A stretch of DNA of 64,000 nucleotides from Stachybotrys elegans (taxonomy: Eukaryota > Ascomycota > Sordariomycetes > Hypocreales > Stachybotryaceae). The position numbers and the translations under genes were made by a program. Under the pieces are notes generated by a model. It was not told the origin of the DNA. It did not search any database and worked only from the letters and a program-made list of their open reading frames with translations. Shown piece by piece: positions 12,601-24,164 of this stretch. Each line of letters begins with the position of its first letter. Within the stretch, counting starts at the first letter, position 1. The stretch is from contig JAGPNK010000014.1 in assembly GCA_020746835.1 (NCBI GenBank), forward strand, positions 434,001 through 498,000, written 5' to 3'.

Positions 12601-14706
12601 CCTCCATCTGCAAGGCTGAGGTCGTCGGGGGCAACGCACCCAGGAAGTAGGCTTGTTGGCTGGAGTATGTCGAGTAGGCATACTGCAGCTCCAGGTACTG
12701 AAGCTGGGAGCTGGAGAAGTCGGAATCGAAAAGGGAGGATGGAAGTGGATCCTGGGAATAGGATGGTCCTGCGTCTTGGGTAGGAGATGGGTTATGGATT
12801 TCGTGCCAAGCATCGTCACTCTTCTGGGAAAGAGAAGGATTGCTCCTTTGGCTGAGGCGGAGCTTGGTATCCGGGTTGTTTGGCTCTTTGACAATGGGAA
12901 ACTGCAATGTCTGCGCAGGGGGCTTGCCGGGGCTGAGCACCAACACTCGCTCCTGTGATGCAGAAGGAGGCATCTTTGGATAATCTGTGGTATGAGAAAG
13001 CTCCCCCTGTAAGCCTCCATGGACATAATCATGATCGGCATTTGATGATGTGTCTTTGAGCTTGGCTTTCTTAGCAGGCGGCTCGGTTGCAACACCAGAA
13101 GCGCTTCTTTTGAGGCTCTCATAGACTGAAGCGGCATCGGGGCGCGGCTTGAGGGCCCGTCCCACAAGGTAGTCATCCTTTTCCGCTACAGCGACCAGCT
13201 CTTTGAATAGGGGTGCTTTAGGCAGCTGACCAATTTGGAAGCCACTTTTCCATACTCCCAAGATTGGTTCAATGTCTTTCTGGGTGTATATGCGTCGTCC
13301 GGGACCGACATTTTCAGGCTTGTTGGGTGATTGATATGGCTCGTCAATATCTTCATCCTTGTGCTGGTCCTTTGTGGAGTCTTCGTCCTCGGAATCGCTG
13401 GGGGAAAGGGAGGTATCGTCGAAGTTGATCTTGCGCGCCTTTCCCTCGTCGACCTCAATACTACTGGAAGGGTCATATTTATCTGCCATTGATTCCGAGA
13501 GTCGGTGTAGCGACGGGTAAAGCAGGTAGGGGTGCAGGTCCTCGACAGACTTGAGGGCCGTGTTGATGGTCTTGGCCTCTGGGGGCGCTTTGGCGAACGT
13601 GTCAAAGGATAGTTCTGGGGCTCCAGCTGTGGCGTTCTCTGCGTCTATGAGGCCTTGGATCTGATCTCGAAACTCATCCTCGTGTATCCAGCCTTGAGAA
13701 GGCAGATGCCGGGGGTCGGCTGACAGGGAAACCAGGGCGTCGGGTGCCAAGGTAACGCCGAGGTTCTCACGGGGTGTCATGCGGCGTTTTCTTCGCTCCA
13801 TCTCGTCCTTCCAAAGGCCCGCCATGCTATCAACCAGCTTCATGTCAGCAGGCAGAGGATGGTTGCGCTCGACAAAGTCATGATGGAGATGTCGCTCTTT
13901 GACAGATTTGCGGTTGAGAATGTCTTGAACACGAATGTCGACTTCTATGGAGCAATGGCTCGCTCTGGGCAAGCTGACATCATCCGTGACGTTGCGTGGC
14001 GAGATTGACTTTTGATGCCAGAGATGGGGAGAGCTGGATGGGTCGTAGTCGGGCACTGGTGCGCGAAACTTGGTCTTGGACGCGTCAAGATAGTCGCAGC
14101 CGTAGAGGTTGTAGTCGATCATGAACTGGAGGAGATACTGCAGGTGGGCCTCGTAGGGCTGGAACTTGCGCTTGAGAATGACGCCCTGGAGGAGGAGATC
14201 GGCCAGCCTGGTCATGACGATTGGGTTGTACATGTAGATCTTGAGGAAGAAGCGATAGCCAACATGGTAGCCGTAGAAGGGAATGCCTTTGACCAAGGTG
14301 ATCCTGGCAACGAACTGGGCATTGTCTCCATGTTTGTCGCGGCGATAGCTGACAGCCAGGGCATGATCTATAGAGAGATGGAGGCGGTAGATGTAAGCTC
14401 CGACTGTGAAGGGTGTGTGTGAGCAGAGGCTACGGAGAGAGGGATGGGAGGGGGAGGGAGGAGTCACGGACCATCTTCAGGTGCCAGACTCCCTTGATAC
14501 TCGATGTAGAGATAGGGAAAGGCGCCGTGGATGTGGGCGCATACTTTCTGGCCCGTCTCGGTGGAGCCAAAGACTCTCACGACCGGGACTTTGGGGCCTT
14601 TGGCGGCCTGCGATGGACGGATGTCGTTGCGCAGCTGGGGGTCGTAGCGCGTGGGGGAGGCCTGGTAGTGGTCGATGCAATTGAGCCTCACACGGAAGAC
14701 GTCCAT
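9617..14706 (-). CDS. REV3: DNA polymerase zeta catalytic subunit, 1673 aa
   Basis: Exon 1 is 14706-14472, exon 2 is 14403-9617; the 68-nt intron joins PED-VGAYIYRLHL. This is the B-family polymerase for translesion synthesis past damaged bases, partnered by Rev7 and Pol31/Pol32 (family knowledge). The N-terminal domain includes FPYLYIEY and the SYRRDKHGDNAQFVARI stretch. A long disordered insert (about residues 300-750) is expected to carry the Rev7-binding site. The exonuclease-like domain retains DPDILAGFE. Polymerase motifs are SLYPSVMIAYNYC (about 1140), KLLANVTYGYTSASFSGRMPC and YGDTDSLF (about 1310), with the DTD metal-binding aspartates intact. Two C-terminal cysteine clusters follow: CLLC...CSRC (CysA) and CRSC...CDSKDC (CysB), the latter the iron-sulfur site in the family. 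Length is normal for filamentous fungi, and the gene looks intact. Confidence 0.97.
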
Positions 14707-15416
14707 TATTGCGACGGTGCGGCAGTGTCCATGACGGACGCGTCGAAGAGCAAGGATGAATGGGTGAATGGGTGAATGAGTGAACGTGAATGGACGTGAT
14801 TGATGCGATTCGCGATTCCCCATCCGATGCAGAGCACAGGCCCACGGACCCACCAAACATGTCATTGAATCGTGCCCACTCGCCCCTGCCAGACTTACCC
14901 ACCTCTTGGCTCTTGCCCTCAGTCTCAGCCCAGCCTCGTCTCTCTCCAAAGAACAGAAAACATCGACACAGGAGACGACAACACCCGACCCCTAGTTCTA
15001 ACTCCACGGCCGACCCTGACACAACAGCGTCCTCCCTCCTCTGAAGCCCTAGAGTCCATTGTGGCATCCTGCTGCGAACCGCTCTCGATGGGCATCCTCC
15101 CGACGACGCCGAGTCGCAAGGCTACTTCAGCGAGGCTATCATCACGATACTACGAGATTGCGGTAGCATGTGGACGACATCGATTGCACAGCTCCTTTGG
15201 CCAGCAGAAACTAAAACAAAACACACGTCAAAGCAATTACTACCTAGATTCCTATCCTTGTTTCCATGACAGACATTTACCATATCCTTGAGCGCCTCGT
15301 CTAGCCAACTAATATTGGCTGTAGCAAGCTCAGATTCCCATAACACACCGCCAAGCAAGATACCTTAACCATCATCCATCTCTCCCAGGCTTCCTCCACC
15401 CACCCAGGCGAAGCAG
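14707..15416. other. REV3 promoter region, no gene seen
   Basis: Upstream region of REV3. Open frames here (for example 14872-15291 on +) are Ser/Pro-rich chance frames without family features. Confidence 0.5.
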
Positions 15417-17244
15417 CTATTCTGCACAGGTCTCCAATTCCCTCACCCGGATGAAGCGTGCCACGGACCAGTTCGACATCGGCCCCCCCGCCCTCGCCCA
15501 TGCCCCCTCTGAGAGGCTGCTCTTGTGAATCAGAGCCATCAGGCAGCACGTCTCGTTCTCAGGTGTGAGGACAATGTCTTCTCCCAACAGGACCGCGGTG
15601 TCGCGATCCCATTTAAACTTGAAGAGCGGCTCAACACCCAGCAGCCCTGACGACCGCCGCCCAATGAGAGCATTTGCTGGGGAATCTGCCATCAAACTAG
15701 GCAGTGACAGGACCAGGCGATACCACCCGGGTGGGGTTGGCAGGCTCCCACAACGCATCACCACGATACCCCTGGCGCCAACACTGACGTTGCTGCCGAG
15801 AATGCCTTCTCGCTTCTTGGCGGCTGTCAGCATGCTCAATACTAGTAAAGGGTTGTCCGCTTGACCACTCACCAGATCCACAATCATGCAATGCAGAGCC
15901 TCTTCACACACCGGGGACCAATTCGTGGCAATCGCGTCCCTGAGGTCAAGCATGATGTCGTTGTAGGTGCGTTGCGTGAGCGTGTCATGAAAAAATGTCC
16001 TCCTGATCCTCTCCGCCTCATGGGACAGGCCAAAGCAGTAGCCGGAGCGACCACCATTCGGCAGTTGGTTGCTCCCCCCAGAGCTCCCGTCGGATTTATT
16101 GCCATTGCCCATCTCACCGTTATATTCGGACCCATAGGGTACGGTGAATGCTTGCTGCGGTGGCTGAGACTCCGTGGGCTTATAAGCAGACGGCGCGAGA
16201 CCGGCAGGGTTGGCGTAGGGGGCCGGTTGAAAAACCTGGGTTGGGAAATAGGGATATCCCTGCGGAACAACAACGGAACCAAACCCGTAACTGCTGAGCG
16301 CAGCGATCTCAGGAGGCCCAGCCAGGGATAGCTGCATCTCCATCTCGTTGACCGACTCTGGAAATGCGTATGGCGCCGGACGTGCAACGGCTACCGCGGT
16401 GGCTTGCTTGCTCGCCGAGAAGAGCTTTGAAGAGGGTTGCAGGTCCTGGTACTGCTGCTGACCACCCACGGTTATCTGACCTGCTCTAGCTGTTCACAAG
16501 GTTAGCATCAAAGCTCTGGATCTTCTTCAGTGGATTGTCCGCTCTCGCGGTGCGCAGTTCTACTAGAGGGATCACGCTCAGACCATCCCCATCCGTCTCA
16601 GGGAGAGTGTAGAGTGGGAATATGCTGGTCAACCTCATGGTGGCGGTCTCTAGGATGCCGCAGATGTCGCCCCAACTGCATTCGTCAGTTACCGAACTCG
16701 CCCCGCGCTTCACACCCAAACTTACCTGATGCCACTGCTGGAGGGAAGGTAGAGGAATAATGGAGTGCCGGCCAGAGCCGAGCTTTGGAAGATATGGAGG
16801 GCTTTTGCCATCGCCAGCTAGTATCACCCAGTCGCGCAAGCTCAACTTGGCTATGTATACCATGTTAGTCAACTGACAGAGGGGCCATGGCCACTGATGG
16901 AGCCTTACCATGGATAAAATATTCATCCATCTGATGCCAGTGGTGAGAGCCGCGAAGTAGGTCTGAGCAAGGCGCCTATTGGGACGCCCTACACAGATGG
17001 GCGACATCTTGTCCATCGCATCCTCCCAACTCTCGTCACTCTGGTTGAGTTTGAGGGTGGTGATGGCCTTCCGGAAAATATTTCCGGAAAAACTCCACAC
17101 TCGCGCGGCCAGGGGGTGCTGAATCAAACGAGCCACGGCTTTGGAGGCACCAAGAGGCGTTATGCTGACACAAAACCAGCCAATGCTGGCCAACCAGGTC
17201 ACAGATGGGTAGGGGATAGAGAGGGGCAAGGGAGGGGCAAGGGC
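15417..17244 (-). CDS. Hypothetical protein, 5' end and some splice sites unresolved
   Basis: Not recognised. Two open blocks lie on the minus strand: 17244-16490 (residues WLASIGWFCVSITPLG to LVELRTARADN) and 16489-15417. The second begins after a textbook acceptor (GCTAAC branch point, then GAACAG at 16490). A donor at 16583 (GTCTGA) would join the frames as DGD-ARAGQITVGG. The first block has no ATG near its start; its first in-frame ATG is at 17016. It also contains two convincing introns, about 16859-16916 (GTAAGG to ACATAG) and 16676-16725 (GTAAGT to GCAG), yet is open straight through both. Together they remove 108 nt, but singly each breaks the frame. The C-terminal half has a Pro/Gln/Tyr-rich stretch, then a more globular region around YNDIMLDLRDAI. 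It may be a real gene with alternative splice sites or one in decay. Confidence 0.45.
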
Positions 17245-17386
17245 CTGGGAAGTGGGAAGGGTGGGATACACTACCTTGCGGGAGTCTCCGTCTTATCCAC
17301 ACGTGGTGGACAGATCTAAGTGCTACGGAGCACAGGCACACCGAACCGCGGAAGCGGGAGGATCTCGGTAAGTGGGGGATTGGATT

Positions 17387-17438
17387 GAAGATGAAGATGA
17401 AGATGAAGATGAAGCTGCTCGATGCTCGATGCTCGATG
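17387..17438. repeat. Two adjoining microsatellites: (GAAGAT)4 and (CTCGATG)3
   Basis: GAAGAT units run from 17387 to about 17414, and the 7-mer CTCGATG repeats three times at 17418-17438. Both are perfect or nearly so. Confidence 0.85.
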
Positions 17439-18056
17439 CCAGTTCTCTTTCGAAAGCCAGGGCAAGGCCTCCTATTTATCTTTCTCAGGCGCCTCCCTCT
17501 CAGCTCAAGGGCCGACGGGGAAAATCAACGAACAAAGCAAAGTCGGGCCAGCCTGATCGTCGTCCTGGGCAATGCTGCCTTCTCACACCCCATGAAACGC
17601 AGCTAATGCAAGCCTCTCCAGCCGTGGGAGCCAGTAAGCCAACCGCCGTGGCCTTGCTTACCCTCCTTCACGCTCCTCCCCCCCCCTCTTCCTTGTCGTT
17701 GCGTGATTACAGCACAATTACGAGTTCATTTAGTCCCACCGCCTTTTGTTCAACACCAGATCTGATATATCACTTTCTCACGCAGCGTCTAGCAGTAAGC
17801 CTCACTTTTCACTCGCTATTGATGGCGCGGTGGCGTCGGCTTACGTCTCAGCTCGGGGACACTCTCGTGTCCGAAAAGTGTTGACGCGGCTCGAGCAGAT
17901 AACATGCCGCCTGCCTGCTCCATAGCAGGGGATGGGATTGGTGATGATCGTATCAGACTGCGTCAGAAGCCATCCCACGCTATGAATCTCGGCGGCCGCA
18001 CCCTTGCCACGCATCTTGTCTTTCTCCCCGCCCCCCTCTTTTTCGTCCATTTTTCT

Positions 18057-18072
18057 CCCCCCCCCCCCCCCC
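18057..18072 (+). repeat. Homopolymer run of 16 C
   Basis: Uninterrupted C run in a pyrimidine-rich, non-coding stretch. Such runs are prone to length error in sequencing and to slippage in vivo. Confidence 0.9.
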
Positions 18073-18532
18073 GCGTAAGTCCGACGTGCATATCCCTGAC
18101 ATCCGTCTGACGCTGCGTGACCGGCTAGTGTCCACTCGCACTACCTCTACCATCGATGGTGGATGTCCGGCAGATACCCAAGGCCCCCCCTCGATGCCGA
18201 AAATACTCAGAGATAGGGCTGAGCCAAGTGGTTGGTTAAACTTTGCCCGCACATCTCACATCACCGCCCATGGTCCCCAGATAAGACAACATCATTCTAG
18301 CCCTCTCAACCCGTACACCTAGCTACGCATGCACCTCCTGATTGAGCAGGATAAGCGTCGTGGCGTGGGCGTTATGTTGAGGCCTTGTCGCAAAAACAAA
18401 CATGCAGGAAAACAGCTCATCAGGCTACAAGCCAGCATGTTTGCTGTCTGGGCACATCTTACGGGCGTCTTGGCGGAGCCTTTGTCTTAGTGTGAATATG
18501 AAGGAGGGGGGATGATGAAAAAGCAACATCCC

Positions 18533-18574
18533 AACCTTCTCGGGCTTCAGAACAACCTTCTCGGGCATCAGAAG
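18533..18574 (+). repeat. Two tandem copies of a 21-bp unit
   Basis: AACCTTCTCGGGC(T/A)TCAGAA(C/G) occurs twice back to back, differing at two positions. Non-coding. Confidence 0.85.
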
Positions 18575-19287
18575 TCACGAATTACCCTCGCGGGACGCCG
18601 AGGACATCAAAGCTGAAAAAGAATTGCAAGGAAGCAGACCCCCACCACATGCATGTCTCAGATTATGGGAGCTATTCAGACCCAGGAACAATAGAGCCGC
18701 GGCGATCACGGCGTTGCCTCCCGGCTCGAGAGGAGCGTCCAGGATTGTCTCACCTCCTCTTCCAAGGTTTTTTCATGGGTATGTTTTTGCCTTCGACCTC
18801 ATCACCACACCCCCCCTTCCTTCCATTACCCATCATATGCCTGCTCATTGATGCAAGAAACTTGGCCAACCCCCCTGCCTCTTTGCATTACGCCTTCGTA
18901 TCAAATATCTTTTACCTATTCGAGACAGCATGTTGGTCTCTCCCCCTCCTCCTCCTCCTCCTCCCGCGGGCTAGAACTATGCGGCTGAATAGCTTCGGGT
19001 ATTGTGCCAGCTGGCCACGTACGTGGCCAATACGGCTCGGAGATAGCAAGTTCCCGGTTTCCCGCTCTTGGTGGGCATGAGCAAGTTATTTTGACTCTGA
19101 TTTACGCCAAGGGCGTCCAAAGATCCCTGTCTTCGAGGCTGTGCTGCCACCTCGTAAGCAAGACCGTACAGCAACATGATATGATCTTCATAGTATGCGT
19201 ATTGAGCAGCTAGTGTCCTGCATGAGAGGTGGCGAGATTGCCGGGCTTGCCACAGAACCTAAACCGTATACTGAGTACAATCAGAGA

Positions 19288-20643
19288 CTAGAGGCTCATC
19301 ACCTCCTCTATGGTCATATGCTCATCCAGCTGCCTCTCCTCCTTCTGCCTCATCTTCTCCTCGACAAAGCCATCCATACGTACCCTCTCCTCCTCGCTCA
19401 GAAGCTTATATCTGTCATCCATAGTAGTGAATTCTCCAAAGAACATGCCATCAAGAAAGGTCCAGTAGATATCGTCAAAAAGCTGGCTCCTCCTCGCCGC
19501 CAGGCACAGCCAGAACACCCCATTGTCCAGCGACTGCTCCATCCGCCCTGACAAGCGATCGCCCTCCCCCATTTCCCCTTTCGCTATCTTCTCATCCTCG
19601 CATGCACGTAAGACTGCTAGCCAGACAGCCAGGCGGGGCCTGTAGCGACCAAGGAATACGTGCAGATCATCCTCCCAGGATTCTGGGGTTTCTAGCAGCA
19701 GCCACCAGGGGGCGGCATACGAGAACTCGACGGGCGCACTGTAGGTATATTCCCAGTCTATGACGCCCTTGACTGTGAAGTCAGACTCGGACGTCACGAT
19801 AACATTGGATGGCCGCAGATCGTCGCAGTACAGGCGGAAGGGCCCCTTCTCAGTGCGTATCTCGCGCGTGATCTTGCGAAAGAGACACCGTGCCGTGTAC
19901 TTTTTCCTGCAGTCATCTGCATCCTTTATAGCATTGTTCCGCTGGTACTGTAGGTGGAGAAAGTGCTGGTTGGCAAGCTCCTGGAAGTAATCTGATGCAC
20001 TCTGGAAGGTATCCTGGCTGAATTCCTTCGGGGGGAAGTTGCCAACACGGACAAGCTCGTTCATATTGAGCGTCAAGGGCCGCTTGCCAATTTTCCAGGC
20101 GCCAGGGACATGGCACACCGCCCCAATGCGCGGGAATGTAAGCTTGTAGAGCTCCAGGACAATTCCGGCCATGGCTCGATAAGCCCGTGCCAGGTCAGAA
20201 TCAGCCACATCTGGTCGTAGGCTTGGGGATTGGACTGAAGGGTCTCTCAGGCAGTGGGACAGCAACACCCCCTCCACGAAGGTCATGACAACGTAGGGGT
20301 TGTACTCCCAGGGCCCTGTTCCCAGGATGGTTGGTAGGGGGATCGCAGTCCGAGGGGTCAAGAACGCCATGATGAGCAGCTCGTCATTCGTCTTCTCGAC
20401 ACGAAAGCGGCTCCGTCCCAGGATGGGCAGCCTGACGATGGCCTTGAAGCCATCCTCGAACGTGACGACGCTGCAAATGTTGAAGGCGCCCGTCATGGGA
20501 TCCGATGCCTCAACAGGCTTACTCTCTGGGCGATGTTTCCCTGCCAGGCTCAGAAAGAGTCCTGGAGTTTCTCTCATGAGTCCCCTCAGCCACGCAGCGA
20601 AGTAGCGCTGAGATTGTTCCTCTGCGAGCTCGTCCCAGTCCAT
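19288..20643 (-). CDS. APH-family kinase-like phosphotransferase, 451 aa
   Basis: Single exon. I chose the ATG at 20643 (MDWDELAEEQ). The frame stays open upstream to 20862, but that extension reads like leader sequence, and part of it is duplicated in non-coding DNA at 21150. The family belongs to the aminoglycoside/choline kinase fold. FKAIVRLP holds the probable ATP-binding segment, YNPYVVMTFVEG the hinge, LYCDDLRPSNVIV the catalytic loop (Asp and Asn kept, first His replaced by Tyr-Cys), and GVIDWEYTYSAP the metal-binding Asp. Fungal genomes carry dozens of these; their substrates are mostly unknown and they are not shown to confer drug resistance. A charged C-terminal helix (KMRQKEERQLDEH) follows the kinase fold. 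Divergently paired with another APH-fold gene at 21633. Confidence 0.85.
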   Translation of the reverse strand: MDWDELAEEQSQRYFAAWLRGLMRETPGLFLSLAGKHRPESKPVEASDPMTGAFNICSVVTFEDGFKAIVRLPILGRSRFRVEKTNDELLIMAFLTPRTAIPLPTILGTGPWEYNPYVVMTFVEGVLLSHCLRDPSVQSPSLRPDVADSDLARAYRAMAGIVLELYKLTFPRIGAVCHVPGAWKIGKRPLTLNMNELVRVGNFPPKEFSQDTFQSASDYFQELANQHFLHLQYQRNNAIKDADDCRKKYTARCLFRKITREIRTEKGPFRLYCDDLRPSNVIVTSESDFTVKGVIDWEYTYSAPVEFSYAAPWWLLLETPESWEDDLHVFLGRYRPRLAVWLAVLRACEDEKIAKGEMGEGDRLSGRMEQSLDNGVFWLCLAARRSQLFDDIYWTFLDGMFFGEFTTMDDRYKLLSEEERVRMDGFVEEKMRQKEERQLDEHMTIEEVMSL

Positions 20644-20655
20644 CCTGAAGCAGGG

Positions 20656-20745
20656 AAGAAGTAGAATATGATGAGGGTTGACGAGTGACTGTGCTGGCTT
20701 TGTTGTGAATGAGGGGTTGTGATGGGGAAGGGACTGGCTGATCAG
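20656..20745 (-). repeat. Copy A of a diverged direct repeat, in the leader of the APH-like gene
   Basis: Shares GATGAGGGT(T/C)GACGAGTGACTGT, TTGTGAATGAGGGGTTG and GGGACT(G/A)GCTGATCA with 21150-21245 in the same orientation and order. Several of the differences are C/T or A/G transitions, and copy B carries a small insertion. Confidence 0.85.
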
Positions 20746-21149
20746 CAGGAGATGGCCGAGAGGATCCCAGCCAATGAACTCCAGCTCATGATGACTGCCG
20801 CCCGCTCCAGCACTGCTAAGCGCAAGAACAACCAGTAGTGGACATCTTTCTTCGTCTCGCACTATCTAAGCACTTTACGTACGTCCATTACTTACCCACC
20901 CTCCCCAGCCTGGGGTAACTGTGGCTAATCAGTGGACAGCTAATATGGCATTCAATGTTGGGAGGCTAGTTGACTGGCCTGGTTGTGGATGGATTGTCAG
21001 AGATCTTCCTATAGGCTGCTTGGGTGGCTTGCTTGGTCGGGAAGGAGAATCAATCATGGGAGGCTTGGCCGATTGTTACCGATGGCAGCTAGCATTATCT
21101 AGGGCAATTCACACGTAATGCTTTATTATTTATGCGCGAGAACTGAGGT

Positions 21150-21245
21150 GAAAAGTAAAATGCGATGAGGGTCGACGAGTGACTGTAATTCTTAGGCTTG
21201 CTCTGTTGTGAATGAGGGGTTGATGGAGACGGGACTAGCTGATCA
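21150..21245 (-). repeat. Copy B of the diverged direct repeat, in non-coding DNA
   Basis: Same blocks as copy A, about 500 bp away, with no kinase frame attached on its left side. It is probably the relic of a tandem duplication of the gene's 5' flank. Confidence 0.85.
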
Positions 21246-21632
21246 AGACAGGCTGCGCCTTGGCAAAAAATAAAGCCATACCCCATTATGTTGATGATGG
21301 TTCTTGTTAGGTAGAGCATCGAATGAGTGGCGAGATGCTCTTGAGCGGAGGTTGACCCGCGAGATCACCATGGATTTCTTCTTGCACGTACGCGAGGTGT
21401 CCGATATTCACTCTTGGGGGACATCTCAGCACTCCAGCGCTATTGTACGGAGGAGTATGGAACGAGGGAGCCGGAGGTCTTACCTGCCTCTAAACGATAA
21501 TTGGTCTTATATCTGGTGGACCGGATGCCAGCGACCAACAAACACAGTGTTGGTTCCGTTTCAATCCATTTCAATCCATTTATATCACCTGCTCCTAAGC
21601 CCTGACATAACCAACAGTCAATAATCTAGTCC

Positions 21633-23093
21633 ATGATGAAGTGGCCTTGCGCAGCTCAGGCATGTCGCCGTCCTGCTTTGTGGACGCTTCTTGGGCAATG
21701 TGAACAATGCCACCAGCATTTTTGCGGAGAGCATGCCGTCTCAGCCTCACACACGTGTCTGACAACAGAGGTTTGTATAGAGACCATGAATGATTGAGCG
21801 AGGTCGAGATGAAGCTGACATGGCCCCTCCTTGCAACAGGACATCCACGCAATCTACGTGTCTGGTGACGAGTCTAGGCTCCGAAAGCTCAACGCATCCC
21901 GACGAACGGCAGGCGAGAAGATCCTCTCTGCCCTGATAGACAGCATCGACGGCGATGCCCTCCGTGAGCGTGCCGAGACTTTGCGCGGAATGAAGTGCAC
22001 CGTCAGGCTTCCAGCAGCCAATCAGGCATACTTGAACATGGACGTCGTCGGGGGACGCAACTACCATGGCTCGATCGTGTTTGAAGATGGAAAAACCTGG
22101 CTAGCACGATTCCGGCTGCCGAACCACAACGCACCTCCGGTGGAGGAGGGAAACTTTGACCGTCGCAGCGAATTCGCCACATACCGCTTTCTGGCCGAGG
22201 CTGCTGTCCCAGTCCCGCGCGTTTACGACTATGCCGATGACGAGGATCCATCCAACGCTGTCGGCGCTGGATACATTCTCCTCGAAAAGCTTGCGGGGAA
22301 CCCGTTGGCTTGGCACGAAGCGGATCAAGCACAGAGGGAAAAGTTCATGCGTCAGTTAGCCGACATCTATGCCCAGCTGGGGAAGCATCCTCTTGGAGCC
22401 CTTGGGCGCCTGCAACCATCATCGTCGTCGGCAGGCCAGCCAGAAGTCGGTCCGGCATTTTTCGATTACGACTCGAGTGGGCGTGCAGTGCCGTTTGGTC
22501 CATTCGATAATACGGACGACTACTACAAGGCCTTGATCCAGCATAGAATTGGTCTCATCAAGACGGGGGAGATTGCGCCATCTGCGCCCCTCGATCAATA
22601 CCTTGTCTACAGGAGTCTCCTTGACCGCCTCCCCCGAAGCGAGAGGGGTCCTTTCTTCTTGCGCCACGTCGACTCTAGAGATGTTAATTTCCTGGTTGAT
22701 CCTGACTACAACATCACAGGCATTATAGATTGGGAGTTGGCCATTGTCACGGCCAAAGGCGCGGCTTTCCAGTCGCCTCTGTTGCTGTACAACTTGGGAG
22801 AGCTGTACCGTCAAGGCCTCTCCACACCAAGCGAAGATGAAAAGCGCCTTGCTAAGATCCTTCAGGAAGAGACCAAGTCGGACGAGCTCTCTGCGTTGGT
22901 TGCGCAGAAGCTGCACTTTAGAGTCGACCAAGTAATAGAGACGACCCCGGAGGATGGGAAAAACTTTACCAGAGTTTTCAGCGGATGGTGGAAGGCTGCT
23001 ACGGGGGAACAAGCATTCGATTGGGACATGTGGTATAGGAATGCACTGGACAAGTATGGCGATGGAGGCTTTACGCCTTCAACTGTCAAATAG
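21633..23093 (+). CDS. AN1-type zinc finger fused to APH-family kinase-like domain, 463 aa
   Basis: Exon 1 (21633-21770) and exon 2 (21840-23093) are joined across a 69-nt intron with GTTTGT donor, AGCTGAC branch point and CAACAG acceptor, in phase 0, reading CLTTE-DIHAIYVSGD. Exon 2 alone has no ATG near its start, so exon 1 is needed. Exon 1 encodes a zinc-binding pattern: C-x4-C-x11-C-x2-C-x4-C-x2-H-x5-H-x-C (motifs CEQCHQHFCGEH and SHTC). This fits the AN1 finger apart from x4 instead of x2 in the first pair. The remainder is an APH fold: GYILLEKLAG hinge, LRHVDSRDVNFLV catalytic loop and GIIDWELAIV metal-binding Asp. AN1 fingers occur in ubiquitin/proteasome stress proteins, so the fusion may bring the kinase to a protein partner (inference). 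Substrate unknown. Confidence 0.85.
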
Positions 23094-24164
23094 CAGTGAC
23101 GGTTGGCTGGTGAAGGCCTTTACCATGATTGCCTGGATCCCCAGTGGCCCTGCCACCAACTTCTGCCAGATCTGAGGAATTTGAATCTCGGCAGTCTCAA
23201 TGAGCACTGTACGTACTTGGCATGGAGATTGACAGCAGCGCCAACCATTCGTTTTCATTGCTCAGATAACAATTCAATTCCATCGCTCCAGTTTGTGTCG
23301 TACGAAAAACCTCCTCAGCACCATTCCCATGGTCAAGTGCAGAGTGCCTGTTGATCTGGGTGTACCGAATTGCCAGATTCTGGCGGACCAAAGTAAGCCA
23401 AGTAAGTAAGTGTAGGCGAACTGAGGTGAAATATTCTCATCATTCACTCGGCACAGTCAATCAAGGTAATGACCTTCAAATAAACCACTCTTCTTTCACT
23501 GCTACCACTCTGCGCTTCGGAGTAGAGCTCCCTATCTTGACAATTGTGTACAAATTGGCAGCGAGGACATTCTCTCGCAGCAGTCTTGCAAAATCCTTCG
23601 CGTCGTGCCAGCTGGCCATGCATGGCGCAGCCTTGCCACGGCTGGACAGGCACTAGCTCAGAGAAGCGAGATGCAAAGACTTCCCGTGGTCCCACAGCAT
23701 CACAAGACGGTGTGTGCAGTTTCGCTATTATACTCAAGAAATACGGGAGCGGGGGTGTGTGTTGGCCATTGTCTGTAAGTGGCAATTTGCCAAAAGTAGA
23801 ACACAATACATGAGGAAAGGGACAAAGGTCGATGAGACATGTATAAAATAGAAAAGTACTGAGAGCTAGGAAAAGGAGGGCGTGGCCCGAGTAGAGAGAC
23901 AACAAGGCAGAGTGATTATGTGGCTTTGAGGAGCCGATAAGCAGTCTGACCATGCAGAAGCAAGACAAGGAAATGGTTGGTTCGTCAGTGTCATGAGTAC
24001 TCCGCTGGAGTTCCGTAAACAGGGGCTGGTCATAACATTCAGGACGGCTCGAGAGCCAAGATCGGATAAAGTCAAAAGAGTGAGTGGCGCGGACAACAAG
24101 TCCGTGAGGTTCAGCTCGCCATTGGCATCATGGCGGCCATTTCTGGTTAGTGCCCCGAGCACTT
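23094..24164. other. Convergent intergenic region, no gene seen
   Basis: Lies between the 3' ends of the AN1-APH gene (+) and APSA (-). The 174-codon minus frame at 23444-23968 shows no recognisable domain, has biased composition and is treated as chance. Confidence 0.5.

Larger units (their letters stand above)
17245..19287. other. Gene-poor 2-kb region with simple repeats
   Basis: No protein-like frame on either strand. It includes pyrimidine-rich stretches, a 16-base C run, GAAGAT and CTCGATG microsatellites and a 21-bp tandem duplication (listed separately). It may hold the missing 5' exon(s) of the minus-strand gene to its left, but I could not identify them. Confidence 0.5.

Noticed and set aside
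23444..23968. 174-codon minus-strand frame in the intergenic region
   Set aside because: No domain, signal or splice partner. Kept as chance, although not antisense to a known gene.
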